The notes: generated by a model from the sequence alone, not told the origin. DNA of 64,000 bases from Hericium rajendrae (GCA_033439255.1 CM065883.1:1116001-1180000), one strand, 5' to 3'; positions 10,510-22,695 are shown, counted from the first letter of the stretch. A program made the numbers and translations.

Positions 10510-12348
10510 ATGTTGACACCGGACTCGGAGAGGACAATCTCAGCGAGTAGCATTGGGCGGCCAACGTTGTGCGTGAGCATCATTCATACTTATTCAGGTT
10601 CAACTGGGCTCATTGGCCGCAGGAATTTCAACGGCCTCGATCTACAAGGAATCAAACCGATAGTTCCACCAGGTTGGGATCTGCACATCCATCCGCAAGG
10701 ATGGCTCTACTTCCATGACGCGAAACGACGCGTTGTCGCCGTCGATGATGTCCGTGACCCAAAAGTCTTGCATGAACTAGAGGATTACCTAAAGACATAT
10801 CCTTTATTCGAACTCGACGAGCACATGGAAATCATGGTGCCAACTGGTTTCTCTCCCGATAGTCATATCCGCACACTTGTCATAAACCATCTGCATTGTG
10901 CGGCTTCTTATAATGTCAAGCTCGTCAAAACTGAGAGAGTTCCATGCACGGAATCCTTGCTTGGTAAGTCAAATAATGCAGAGACGCTTTAAGATGGTAG
11001 TGACCCCGCTTTATCCAGTGAATCGTCAACGCAGACTATATTGGAACTACCTCCAATGGCACCCATACCATGTGCCAATTCCAAAAACCGCAGAGCGGGA
11101 AGTCAGAGATGCGTTGACATGGTATCACGTTGGTATGTCTAGGATCTGAACAGGGTACACAGACGAGGCAGCCTACCGCTGACCGTTGCAATTCAGACAA
11201 CCTAATCAGCGGGGCACGAAGCGTTGTGCCGTTCTCCAGAGCGGAGTGTCAGGATCTGCTGAATACGCTTGACAGCACACGTAGTGAGTCCTCCGTAATC
11301 CCCAACTCTTGGAATTGGATTGATAGCCCGCCATTAGCTGATCATGATCGCGGCGCGAGGACCGTCTTGATTGCGTGGATGTTGAGAGAAATATGTATGT
11401 ATGAACTAAGTACCATTGTACATTTTTACTGACATAAATCAACGTTAGGGAGCTTCCGAGATGCCGAGGATTATGGACGATTTACACCGAGACAATCCTC
11501 GGAACGGCGTGCACAAAGGTTGCCCGCAGGCCCGAAACCGCCTCCAGCCCCTTCCATATACGTCACACTCATCTTAGATTTCGTAGTCGATTTCTTCTTC
11601 TTTTCCATACCAAGGACATATGTAGGCCATGTCAAAACTGCAAGTGAATACCATGGACGACTGGCAAACGTACAAGAGAGATGGACCATCTATATCCGAC
11701 GGCTCGTCCAGGAGTATCAAGACTTCTTGCTGATCGTGAGTACGATCTCCTCTTCCTCTTATCCAACGCTGATCCTGTCAAGGCTACGGTGCTACTTTCG
11801 TAGGCGGCTCTTCTCATATAGTTCTCCTTGCGACGTCCTAATTTCTTGGTCAGGGCGACGATTGGCTTTCTTGATCTGGACGACTTAGGGACGACCGCTA
11901 AAGCTGCGGGCATTGTCTCAGTTTTTGCAGCCCTGGGGAGTGTCATCATGGGAGTGTACTTCGTGTGGACCCATCAAACCAATTCGCATCGGTCCACGGT
12001 ATGTATGGAAATTTCTTCGCAAGCATACAACGCTAATGGAGGATACAGTTCGCGTACTTGCACAACGCCCATCATGGCCTGCTGGGGCTGCTGGGTCATG
12101 GAATGTATCTCAGTTTGCCTGCGGTGTTCCTTGTATGGGGGGTCGTAGCATTCGCGGTAGCGTTTATTGCTTACATCGTGCAGGGCATCCAAAGCCCTGA
12201 GAAACAAGACTCGATCGCAGCGTGGGCCAGCTTGGGCGTATCTATCCTCGTTATGGTGATGGCAGCTGCAGGGCTATATACTTTTTGGTACATCTGGAGA
12301 TGGCGGGGACAGTTAGCGGGTCGCAAATGGTTCGGCCTGTCACGATGA
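10510..12348 (+). CDS. WW-like domain membrane protein, four transmembrane segments
   Basis: The start is uncertain; 10510 is the first in-frame ATG, and upstream exons are possible. A WW-like module reads PPGWDLHIHPQGWLYFHD and is followed by RRVVAVDDVRDPKVLHEL. Later exons give RRLYWNYLQWHPYHVP, then PFSRAECQDLLNTLDSTR, then AWMLREIWSFRDAEDYGRF. The C-terminal half has four hydrophobic segments: FLLIATVLLSATIGFL, AAGIVSVFAALGSVIMGVYF, LPAVFLVWGVVAFAVAFIAY and ILVMVMAAAGLYTFWYIW. One internal exon is only 17 nt (11783-11799). I recall this architecture as a basidiomycete family of unknown function. It is probably an integral membrane protein with a cytosolic N-terminus. Confidence 0.7.
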
Positions 12349-12483
12349 GCTCATGCGGCTATGCTCGTTGCCAATACAGACAGACTTTACGATTCACCTC
12401 TACGCTTAATTATGAAAGTACAATGATTGACATGAATCGTTCAGCGTCGGATGAGACAACATGTTGGCTAGAATACATCGATA

Positions 12484-13412
12484 CTATGCCTCTACAGCCA
12501 TGGGCTCGGGTTGTTGCTTGCCTTGCTTGCCCAGCTCACCCAGTACTTCCTTTCCTTCCCAGAAGGTCGGCAGCTGGTCTCCCGGCACGAACAGCCTCTC
12601 GACGCCGTCCTCTGTGATCACGGCCATACGAATGACTCCTCCGGACGAGCCGTCTCGTGACATAGCCAAAGCCAGTGCTAGGAACAGTTTAGCGTAGACT
12701 CATGTCGTACAAGCATGAGCACCTACTGTTCTTCACGAACTCGACAGTCTGATCTCTTCCCCAGTCTTCCTTGTAAGTCGCGTCGCAATAACCGTACACA
12801 TAGCTCGAACCGGAGCCGCCGATGGCCCATGGTTGGCGGAAGAGACCGCCTCCGAGTGGAATGTTGTAGACACTCCCACCATTCTCTGCGTCCCAGCCTG
12901 CGCAAATGATTCCGGCACTGTACTGGTTCTTTCCGTTATAGCACACAAGCTCGAGCACGTTCGCCGCGTTGTGCACCGTGGGGTCTGCCTGCGTTTGCTG
13001 CCTGAAGACCGATACATGAGGCAAAGTGACACAGTGCTAGAAATCAGAGACATACTTCTCAAGCTGAAGCCAGTAGGAAACATAGTCGGCGATAGCCTGC
13101 GTGTCGGCAGCGGAGCCAGACCGACAGCAATAAATGCGATCGTGAAGCGAGGTCAGCTTGTCTGTAACACGGTTGGCCTATGTATTCGCGTTAGAACTTG
13201 GCAAATGCATATGACTGAGATAACTGACGATGTAGCTTCCAGTGGTCGTCCTACTGTCGGCACCAATTACGACACCCTTGTCGAATCGTACGGCCATGAT
13301 AGATGTCTGTTGGATGGGATGATCATGAGAGGCCGCCAATTGCAAGGAGAGCACGACGTACACCGAGGTTGATCTCCCCGCGCTTCAGCTGCTCCATATC
13401 GACGTGCTGCAT
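12484..13412 (-). CDS. PRE3: 20S proteasome subunit beta1 (caspase-like site)
   Basis: The ATG at 13412 gives [17 protein letters not shown] as propeptide, cleaved before the catalytic Thr of [19 protein letters not shown]. The catalytic set Thr1, Asp17 (GAD) and Lys33 lies in the following exon ([19 protein letters not shown]). Further conserved blocks are [37 protein letters not shown] and [19 protein letters not shown]. The C-terminal exon includes [18 protein letters not shown]. About five exons with introns near 50 nt. Beta1 carries the post-acidic peptidase activity of the 20S core. The gene is divergent from RPN12 with a 177-bp shared promoter. Confidence 0.95.
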
Positions 13413-13589
13413 CTTGGGATTATGACTGTAAGGGAGAAAAGAGATGGAGCTTGTTAGAAAGGATGGCGGGATGAAGGATGCAGTTCGCGCGGTCCGTGTG
13501 GCGGAGATGACGCGTCGCGTACTGTATGCAACGCGCGTCCGCCCACTGCAAGCTATTCACCGTTCTCCAACTTAGATCCTTGTTTCGCA
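13413..13589. promoter_or_regulatory. Bidirectional promoter of PRE3 and RPN12 with TGGCGGAGATG-ACGCGT motif
   Basis: Only 177 bp separate the two start codons, so the genes must share regulatory DNA. At 13499-13509 lies TGGCGGAGATG, immediately followed by ACGCGT (13510-13515) and CGCGT. The same 11-mer plus ACGCGT occurs upstream of PRE10 at 15953. A related TGGCGGGATG lies at about 13464. A proteasome-specific control role is inferred. Confidence 0.5.
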
Positions 13590-14648
13590 ATGGCCGCACA
13601 ACAGCTTCCTGTGCTCTATAGCGAACTGGTACGCGCATTTGAGGCCAGGCCTTCAGACCTGCAGAAATGCGGGAAGCTCCTTGCTCAGCTTAAGGTGCGA
13701 AACCATCTCTGATCCATGCTCAGCTCTAAACCGTTTGCATCCAGGTTGCATTGATTGAGATCGGTCTTCTCTTCCCTCAAGGTGACTACAAACTTGAGGA
13801 CCTCGTGGCTGCTCGTGAGTCGCGTAACTGATAGGGATGATTATGTGCTCACTTCATATCTAGGGGATATCCTCGAAATTGGGGCGTTCTGGAGTATTCG
13901 GACAAAGGACGTGCCATCCTTCGACCGTTACTTCTCCCAACTTCAGACATTCTACAATGATTATAGGTGCGCGAATTTTCATTTTCGTCGGCAAACGATC
14001 TAATGCGAATCAAATAGCTCTGTTCTTCCCCCATCCAAACGCGAATATCCTCTCCGTGGTCTCAACCTGATCCGCCTTCTCATTCAGAACCGCATAGCCG
14101 ACTTTCACATCACCCTTGAATCTTTACCACTTTGCCTGCAGATGAGCTCGCCTCGAATCCTTACATTAGTCACCCGGTGCATCTGGAGCAATGGCTCATG
14201 GAGGGTAGCTATAGCAAAGTCTGGAATGCACGCGAAGAGGCTCCGGCTGAAGAGTACAAGTTCTTCGTGGACAGTTTGATGGGGACGATCCGGTATAATC
14301 TGTGCCCTTGTTGAATCGTCTCTGTCATACTCATCTCGACGTTTAGAAATGAGATTGCGAGCTGTGAAGAGACAGCATATGAAACCCTGCCTTTGAAGGA
14401 CGCTGCTACCCTCTTATTCTTCAAGTCGCAATCCGATCTATTGGCATTTGCGAAGGAGGTAAGGCTAACCTCACTTATGTCTATCGCTCTATGATTTATA
14501 GCTCTTTTTATAGCGGGGGTGGCAAGTTAATCTCACTGCGGGCACAGTAACGTTCGCGCACAAGGGAGAAGAGAAGTTAGAGATACCCAAAGAGAAATTG
14601 ATCATGAACGACTTGCATTACGCTCGCGAGCTTGAACAAATTGTGTAA
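13590..14648 (+). CDS. RPN12: 26S proteasome regulatory subunit Rpn12 (PSMD8)
   Basis: The ATG at 13590 gives [20 protein letters not shown]. Following exons read [54 protein letters not shown] and [20 protein letters not shown]. The PCI (CSN8/PSMD8) domain covers [18 protein letters not shown] through [19 protein letters not shown]. The protein ends [20 protein letters not shown]. Rpn12 is a lid subunit of the 19S cap; its incorporation completes lid assembly. About seven exons. It is divergent from the 20S subunit PRE3 and convergent with alpha7. Confidence 0.93.
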
Positions 14649-14844
14649 TTAGATTGTACTTTCGTCTTGTCTGGTCAAGTTCCCTACATATCAATGTCAT
14701 GGAGTGAACCCCGCTTCTCCAGCCGCTTTCTGGAAAAGAATCTAATAGGTAGGTCGGGAGCGTTTAAGCGGATGACATTGTCAGGTTCCGGACAAGACGC
14801 ATGCGATACGATATACAATACAAGATCTCATTACTCGAAGTTCT

Positions 14845-15881
14845 CTAGCGACTCTTTGGCCTTCCGTTCCGCTTCTTCACAGAGGTCTTGTGGTACAAAA
14901 CATGCTTATTGTCCGTCTCGGCACCAATCCAGGACATCTCCAATGCGAACTCCTTCTCCTTCGTGTCGTCATGCGCAAGATAGATACTGATGGGAAGATT
15001 AGACTGGGAGCAGCGTAGGACTGCATTGAACTCACATCCTTGCAGCCTCAATCACAGCTTCTCTTGTGGTCATTTCAGCAAGATTGAGCTTCTCCATTTC
15101 GGTCTTGGCGAGTTGCCGCCCCTTGCCTATTGCAGCGCCATGATAACCCTGCGACATGATGAGACAAGATGTGCGTTACAATGCATTGGGGGACCGCTTA
15201 CATAAAATACACCGCTGGGTTCAAGGATGAGGAGGCCAGGACCATCCTTGTCCACAGCTCCAACGATGACACTTGAGCCAAAAGGACGGACCGCCCCGTA
15301 GAGCGTGTAAGCGTGCATCCAGTTGCCGATTTGCCCAGCAAGCCACTAGCACTGTTCTCAACAATCAGTTCACAGGGTATCAATCTGAGACAACGTACCA
15401 TTAATGGTGCTGGTGATCCACGGACTTGCGCATACTGGCTCGCCTGCTCCATGGCTTTGTTGGCAATCTGGCGTCCGTCGGCCAGTAAGCCTGCTGTGGC
15501 CTAAACCAGCGTTGGACGGATGGCGCGAAACGGACAAGATTAATGCTCACCATCCCAATATGTCTGTCAAGCGTCTGTATGCGTTTATTGGCTCCAGGAA
15601 GGAGAAGCTTTGAGTGTACGAGCTTCTCTACAGCGAGGACAACCCCATCCTTGACGCGCAATCCGATGGCAGTTCTATTCCTTTGTCAACCATAGCTCTG
15701 AACAACATATATCCTAAAGCATACCCCGAGTTCTCTACCGCTTTATTTGCGTACTCTACCTGCAAACACACCCGCTCAGTTCATGCCGGTAGACGAAACG
15801 CAAGCTGCGTACCTGGAATATGCGGCCGTCGGGCGAGTACGTGCTCGCTGAAAGATCGTAACCCGTGCCGATGGAGGTCAT
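14845..15881 (-). CDS. PRE10: 20S proteasome subunit alpha7 (alpha type-3)
   Basis: The ATG at 15881 gives [20 protein letters not shown], the alpha-subunit signature. Next come [49 protein letters not shown] and [36 protein letters not shown] and [19 protein letters not shown] complete the core. As read, the frame ends at 14845. One frame over, the sequence reads [19 protein letters not shown] and stops at 14831, which fits the acidic tail expected for alpha7. The break lies at an AAAA run (14897-14900 on the plus strand, TTTT in the gene), where one more T would restore HVFVPQDL. The protein is in the outer ring of the 20S core. The gene is divergent from NUP82. Confidence 0.93.
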
Positions 15882-16127
15882 GTTGTCGCGAGCAGTTTAA
15901 TTGATCAAGGGTATGGAATAGAATGGACAAGGAGACGGTGTACGAGGTAGTATGGCGGAGATGCGTACGCGTACGCGGACCTGGAGGACGCGCAAGCCAG
16001 ACGCGGTGTGCGTGAGAAACGCATCCCAATCGGGACGCATCATAGAACGCGTTGAAGTCATTCACTCTCGACGCCGCTGCGACCACCACTTTATTCTCCA
16101 CCTTATTAACAGCCTTTGTCCTACAGA
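15882..16127. promoter_or_regulatory. Divergent promoter of PRE10 and NUP82 with TGGCGGAGATG motif
   Basis: At 15953-15963 the sequence reads TGGCGGAGATG, followed after CGT by ACGCGT. This is 72 bp upstream of the PRE10 ATG, in reverse orientation relative to it. The same 11-mer with ACGCGT lies between PRE3 and RPN12. Further CG-rich repeats (TACGCG, GACGCG) follow up to about 16060. Confidence 0.45.
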
Positions 16128-19125
16128 ATGGACTTTGAAGGTGACTGGAGCACTATTCTCAATGACCATCCCATATTCTCGCGATCAGCAGGTGCTTCGA
16201 CATCAATCCAGGATCAGGCACCCCTGGAGCTGTCTACCAACACTTTACGAAGTTTCACGGATGTGAATCCTGAGGATGAGAGCCCGGCACCGTCAGGAAG
16301 GCGGCAGACCATGGTAGTGAAGGATGCAGAGTTGATCGTCGCTGTGGGCAAAGAGATTCGTGTAACTGGGCTCGGGGATACCAAGCTCAGCACAAGTTCT
16401 CGGAAGTCCTACAAGGTATGTATCCATTGCAATTCTCAGTTACGATGAGTTGAGGTATAGACGTCTGTTACTAGGTGCTGTATACTCCGAATGTACAGTT
16501 TGAGATTCATCAGCTTGCCCTCAACCCAACCGGCAAGTTACTTGCTGTGGCTGGAGCCTTTCAGGTAGCGGTCGTTGTATTACCGCGCCCAGGGTTTACA
16601 AGATTAGTTCCGACCACCATTGATTGCAAGTGAGCCCTGTCACATATGATGTTTGACTGACTCCGTACTGACTTTGATAAAATAACAGGTCAATACAGGT
16701 TGGACAATTCTACCATGCTTCAGCGTCCTCCGCCCCTATAGCAAGAGTCGAATGGCACCCTTGGGGTGACGCGGGATCTACGCTCGTGGTTGTGACAATG
16801 GACGGGAAGTTACGGTTAGTGAGGCTTTTATATGACTCAAACTGTCCGTTAAGCGTGTCACGTTCTAGTGAATATGACATATCTGTTGACACCGAGGAGC
16901 CGCAACAGACTGTGTCCTTCGTCCCGGAGGAAAAGAAGTCCAAGACTTTTAATGCAACGGACGCATCGGAACGTGAAGTTGCTTCGTTCTGCTTTGGGAA
17001 GGGGAAAGCAGATTGGGGCCCTCTCACAGTCTATGCCGCCATGAAAAGCGGAGACGTCTACGCCATTTGTCCTTACATGCCCAGGAACGCGTGAGTCCAT
17101 CTCATTCCCTTTCTCGAGCTCCTGTTGAACATTGTCTAGCTCCATTCCATCTTCCTATATTCACGCGCTAGACTGCTTTGTTGCAGCTAAGAAGGAGTAT
17201 TTGGAGCAATTCAACAATTCAGCCGGAACAAGATCACTGTCTGTTACATATGATTATCAACAGAAGTTTGTTAATGCCCTTCTGAAACAACTACCGCCTG
17301 GTTCTGTCTTCCCATCAACGTCTCGATCTATGCCTCTACATCCTCCTCATACTATCAAATGCCCTCCTATGCGACAAGGCCCATTCCTCCTTCAGCCATC
17401 ACCTCGCCTAATAGATGGGAGTGACGGGGCCGATGCTACGGATATCATCTACTTGGCATTTGGAAATGCATCCGACAACTTCGAAGATGAAGGTGAAACT
17501 GAGCGCCTGGGTCTTCTCTTACTTACGTTTCAGGACGGAAAAATCGACGTTTGTCTCGACGTGGACAAGGTGGAAGCTCGTTGGGAAACCAAACAGGTGA
17601 GACATTCGTAACTGAAGTATTTACGTGACTAATTCGCGACCTCAGCATTCCGACGAGGGTCTTCCCATGTTCGCAGTTTACGAAACCATTGATCTGGGCT
17701 TGGTCTCCATGTTGTCCGCAACACAACCTCCGCTCCTTGACCTACTTCAAGCAAATTATCAGGTCTTCCATGCGGATCCTATATATGACGATACTGTATA
17801 CGTCTATCATGCATTCGGGGTGCATGTTCTGCATTTCGACGTTGTTCTGCGGCATCTTGCCTCTGCACTCCACGCAGACCAGGATGGCTCCGGTCAGAGT
17901 GTTGCAGCTGCACTTCAGGTTCCGGTTCATACCGATGTCAAGCCTATTGTTTCAACGTTCTCAATTGAGCGCAAGTGAGTAACTCGATTTAAAGATTTTA
18001 TACTGTGACTAATCTATGAACAGAGCCACCAACCCTGTCATCGCCGTTGCCGTGCCCAACGACGTTTATCTAAACTACAGTATATTCATACTCACATCAG
18101 CGATGCGGGTAGTCTCGTTCACGCTCAATCTGCGGTCCGAGTCACCTGATTTTCTGCCTGCGGAACTCCCTGATGAAAGAGAGGATGAAGAGCATCGCCT
18201 CTTTAAACCGGTTGACGGCCCGACTGCGTACGCATCCTTCTTAGGAACGAAACCATTCGAACTACCACCGATTCTCTCGCGGTCTTCTTCTGGTCTGCCA
18301 TCTGCTCCTCGTCTGGTTGGCCCTGGGTCGCAAGGATCCAAAGACTGGCGCCTCACTCCTGACTCCTTGCGCTATTTATACGACACCGTGGAACGCTTTT
18401 CCGCAGAGATTCACAATGCGCAAATGGCGTACAAAGAGGTTCATGCTCGCGCAGAGCTTCAAAAGCAGGAGCATGGTCGACAGCAGAAAAAATTCCAGGA
18501 AATGACTGCTCTTATCGAGCGGCTGAAGGGACCGAACTACGAGCGGATGGAAGACAAGATGCGATCAATACGGGAGAGGCAGGGAGACTTGATGACGCGT
18601 TTGGATCGGATTCTGCAGGTGCTGACGAAAAAGGCCAATCCGGAACTTAGTGAACACGAGACGAAGTGGTTTGACGAGCTGAAGAGAATCAAGCAGGAAG
18701 CCCTCGGAGCGGCTCGATATGACGAGACATCTTTAACCGCACGCACCCGTTTGGTACGTTGTTCCCTTGCACGAAAACCTTGACTCGATCTGACCCCATA
18801 ACGCGATCACACAGTTGCAGCGCGAATACAGCAGACTCATGCCTCACTTGAAGGCTGCTGCGGAGAAAAATGCTGCACAAGCTCGAACGGATCGTGAACG
18901 GAATCAGGGCCTTGGTGTTAGCCAAGCTTTCGAGTTTGGCCAACAGTTCAACAAAGAGTACGTCATAGTGCATCTTGTTCACATCCGCGTTCTGACTTCT
19001 TTTCTAGACGACTGAAGATCCAGAAAGTAGAAAGAGACCTCCAGCAGCTGGCAGCCAAACTGGACTTTACGTTGAGCAGGCCGCCTCCGCTGCGGGATGT
19101 GATTCGGACTGATTCTCCATACTAA
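16128..19125 (+). CDS. NUP82: Nucleoporin Nup82/Nup88
   Basis: The ATG at 16128 gives MDFEGDWSTILNDHPIFSRS. The N-terminal half is a beta-propeller: FEIHQLALNPTGKLLAVAGA, then IARVEWHPWGDAGSTLVVVT and GPLTVYAAMKSGDVYAICPY. The C-terminal region from about LTPDSLRYLYDTVERFSAEI onward is a long coiled coil (QQKKFQEMTALIERLKGP, then LDRILQVLTKKANPELSEHE). It ends KVERDLQQLAAKLDFTLSRP. About eight exons. Nup82 sits on the cytoplasmic face of the pore with Nup159 and Nsp1 and supports mRNA export. Its partner NSP1 is 6 kb away. I see no frame break. Confidence 0.88.
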
Positions 19126-19566
19126 TGGGTTTGAATGGTTGTATGCTTTTATGCGATGTATTCTCTCTATGTATCCATATCAAGGATTTGTTGATTTTGT
19201 GGAGGTTTCGCTTTATCTTACCGCCGCCCTCTGAAGCTGTAGTCTTTGGCAGTGTTCCCGGCGATTGGCCGCGCAGCATCGACATGTCAATCTGCGCGTT
19301 ATAGAAATCTGAGATCACCCTGCTGCGCGAACGACGACACCAGAGATATGGCGTCCATAACATCGCAGTTACGACAGTGGCGTCTCGCATAGAGTTCTCT
19401 TACGATATCGCGGCCAAATTTGACTTTCTGTCAACCCAGGGTTTGACGTTTGCTCTCAAAGTGCCAAATGAAATGCTCTCTATAATGCCGTAAATGCTGA
19501 GGGTCGATACATCATTAAATCGTAAGGTAGTGTGGTATGCTATGTCAGAAAGTATCCAGAACGTCG
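19126..19566. other. Convergent 3' region between NUP82 and the MFS transporter
   Basis: This holds the 3' flanks of the two genes. Short ORFs on both strands show no domain. Nothing else is recognised. Confidence 0.4.
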
Positions 19567-21585
19567 TCACCGGGTTAAACTACTCCGTGCGCGTATGCCT
19601 TCTCCGTAGTAATAAATCCAAATTGGAAAGGGAATTCCAAGTACGATGGCAAGGCCGGCCAGGAGAGAGTTGCCGCCGCCGTTGCCCAAAGCAGCATACA
19701 TTTGTGCACCGAACAGCGGGAAGGCGAAGCCCAACATCGAACGGAAGACCTGAGCAAGTCACCTCTCTAAGCATGCAACCAAGACATCGGATAGAAAGAC
19801 ATACCGCCGCTGCCGACAACGCAGATGCAGCATATGTGAAAGCATCGACGAGATACAGTTGGATAGGGAGACTGTAAATCAAATGTCAGAGATCGCTAGG
19901 ATCGAGCAAACGTGGTGCTTGACGCGGTGAATGCTTACTATGTGGCCATGAGACCAAACCCGAATATGCCCGACCCGATGATGGGCATGATCCAATGAAT
20001 ATGCGCCTGAGCCGACCACCCGTACCAGCTGGCAGTCATATCGTCAATATGGTTAAAAGCTAGCAGGAACAAACGACGTACAATAAACCAGTTGGTACGA
20101 AGAAAGATCCAATGATGAGGGCTGGGATCCGCATTTCAGGCTTCCCGACGCCACCGTTCTTATCGACTTGCTGTTGAGAAGTGAGGAAATTGGACAAGGA
20201 GCGATAGATAGATAAACAAACCATTTTGTATATCTGGTCGGCATACTTAGCTCCGAACACAGTCGAAAGCAGAAAGCCAATGCCAAGGCCAAGGTACGCC
20301 AGTCCACCGGTACCAGTATTGAAATGGTAAATGTCGGTGAACAAGGCGGGGAACGTCGCAAACATGAGATAATAGATACCTGTGCAGACGTTGAGCTAGA
20401 CCGTATTTGAAAAGGCCTTAAAACAACTAACCATACATCCTGTAGAAATTTATCAGCACAGCGGAAAAGAATATTCTGAAAAGAAGACGCACAAGGCCAT
20501 ATATAAGCTGAGAATGAAGCAGATAAAGCTCCTCGTCAAAAGGATAAAAGGACGGCTCAGGTTCTCCCACAAATGATGTAACTTGTTTTCTTCGTGTGCA
20601 TGGACGAGATGCGGGTGTCGCCGCAACGCCTCCTCAGGGTCCATGTTGCGTGCAAGATGCAAACGAATTATAGGCGAATAAGTCTCGCGAAGGAATGGTA
20701 TTCCGACTAGCGACGCCAAACCGCAAACGGCGGTGATCACGATGAAGATATATTTCCAGCCAATTGTCTCGGCAATAAAGCCACCATTTGCATTGGAGAC
20801 GGCTTGTGTACGCACCGATGAGAGGCCCAAGACTGTATATTGCCATGGCCGTGGCTCTATCGCGTTCGGAAAATAGATCTCCGATGACGCCTCCACCGAT
20901 TGCTATAGGTGCGCTGCCAACCCATCCGCCTGTGACCTATGAGCGACAAGATTATGTCAACTAATGGGTGTACGCACATAGGAAACGGAACCCAATTAAT
21001 GCGCCTGTTGTGGGCGCAAAAGCGCACCCCAAGTTAAAGGCCAGAAACAGGAGATTTGAGATGTGCAGCACCTGGGAAATGCGTTGAGCTTCACCAACAA
21101 GATTCGACATGATACAGAACGAACCCATTTACGCCCGTACATCTCCGACAGAGGTGCATAAATTAAGGGACTAATTGCGAACGACAGCAGGAATATGGAC
21201 AAAGTCATGGCAACAATGGTCTCGTTGGTGATATTGAAGTGGAGAGCAATGTCCGGTAGCGCAGGTGCCATCATAGCGCTTCCCACTGGCGATACGAAAG
21301 TATAGAAAGAAAGCTGGGCAACAGATTGGTCAGAAGAACTCGGCGAACGTCCAATGCACTCACAATCCCAGTCATTGCCCATTTCGTCCAGAAGGGCCAG
21401 TTTCGGGCATTCCGAGGATCGTGCGCCCAATCCTCTTCCGCGTCTTCGTACGCCTCCTCCTTCTTGTCTGCAGGAATGGCAGACTGACCTTCACCATCTG
21501 CACGAACAGGCGGCTTCTCGTCAACCGACGGCTCGATGTACGTCTTGGCTGATGCCGCATCCTGGGACTGAGGACGGTCTGACAT
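19567..21585 (-). CDS. MFS transporter, DHA1 (multidrug/polyamine) type
   Basis: The ATG at 21585 begins [20 protein letters not shown]. The cytosolic N-terminus is acidic, with the DHA1-typical block [16 protein letters not shown]. Membrane segments follow: [40 protein letters not shown] with motif A (EMYGRKWV), [19 protein letters not shown] and [20 protein letters not shown]. The second half includes [59 protein letters not shown] and [19 protein letters not shown]. About 9-10 exons. Near 20800-20818 the frame breaks between SLGPLIG and [15 protein letters not shown], and the GP of motif C is missing there. This may be an assembly indel or a real lesion. Plasma membrane; the substrate is unknown. 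Confidence 0.85.
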
Positions 21586-22695
21586 AGCGGGGAACAGAGT
21601 ACGCAGGGCCAAGAAGCAGATGGCGCATGGTCGAAGGGCGGGCAGGCATTATAAACCCACATCGGTTATGCGATGACGCGAAAGAAATCCTGTCAGTGAG
21701 GTATATGAGATCACCCACTGATCTGTGCGGGCCGGTGATTCGTGAGTTGACACGACTATGTTCAGGTCACTAGAGTACAGCACTTCTCACACAATGATTC
21801 AACCAATTTGGGCATCTCAACAATATCCTGACGTACCTTCTCTCATGTCCAATTCATATCCGGTTCATAAACATGCAGGAAACAATGTGCTGAACTCGAG
21901 AAGATGACCATATGCAGGTCACGATCTGCTACAGTATATGGAATCGGAAGTCGGACAGCATGAGCACCCGACCGGCGAATTCGTCACGAGGAGTGATCGG
22001 AGATATGTTGCCGTCGATGGACCACACACGCTGTCTTTTATTAATAATTCACAACTGCGCGGAGTGCGGAAGTTCAATTCACACTCGTTGCGCCAAGCTT
22101 TGTCAGCTATGACTAGTTAAAGCCGCAGCTCCGCGGAAAAGCCAGATCCTATGGCAAAATACAGTACGTCGAAGCGCATACGAGTTCCTCAAGGTTATAC
22201 AGGGCCATGCATGACCAGTCGCAGATGTGACGGAACAGTTCCAGAAAATAGTACGTCGTAATGGGCTCGGGTTTCACGTCAATGCATGAGTATACATCTT
22301 TATGAACCCTTTAACCCATCGCGGAGGTTTGTGGGGCTCAGTTGAAGAAGTCAGAAAAAGTGACGATCTCCAGCAAAGGTAAGTAAGCTGAAAGACCTCG
22401 CTACAGCCGACATTCGAGCCAACGCGGATTAGGTCAAGCCGCCGCCGGCGGGCGCCCAATGAGCATACATATCGACATCTCATCGGCGGCCGCTTGGGAC
22501 TCGGAGCTCGAAGAAGCTGCCTCCAACTTCCGAGTAAAGTACCTTTGTTCTTAGCTCATGCGGCGTCTGAGGCGAGACACAAAGCCCTTAAATCTGGTGA
22601 CTCGGGACCGTTACATATGCAAAACATGTAAGCGTACAGAGTAATCGCACAACTTTAAGTTACCAATGTCTAAAACACGTTGCATCCTCCCCTCC
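21586..22695. other. Gene-free stretch upstream of the MFS transporter
   Basis: About 1.1 kb between the transporter promoter and the 3' end of PRP5. Only short ORFs (under 70 aa) are present in all frames, and none resembles a known domain. I see no tRNA or repeat. Confidence 0.5.

Noticed and set aside
12484-15881. Proteasome genes as an operon
   Set aside because: The genes are on alternating strands with separate promo­ters and introns; eukaryotic polycistrons are not supported.
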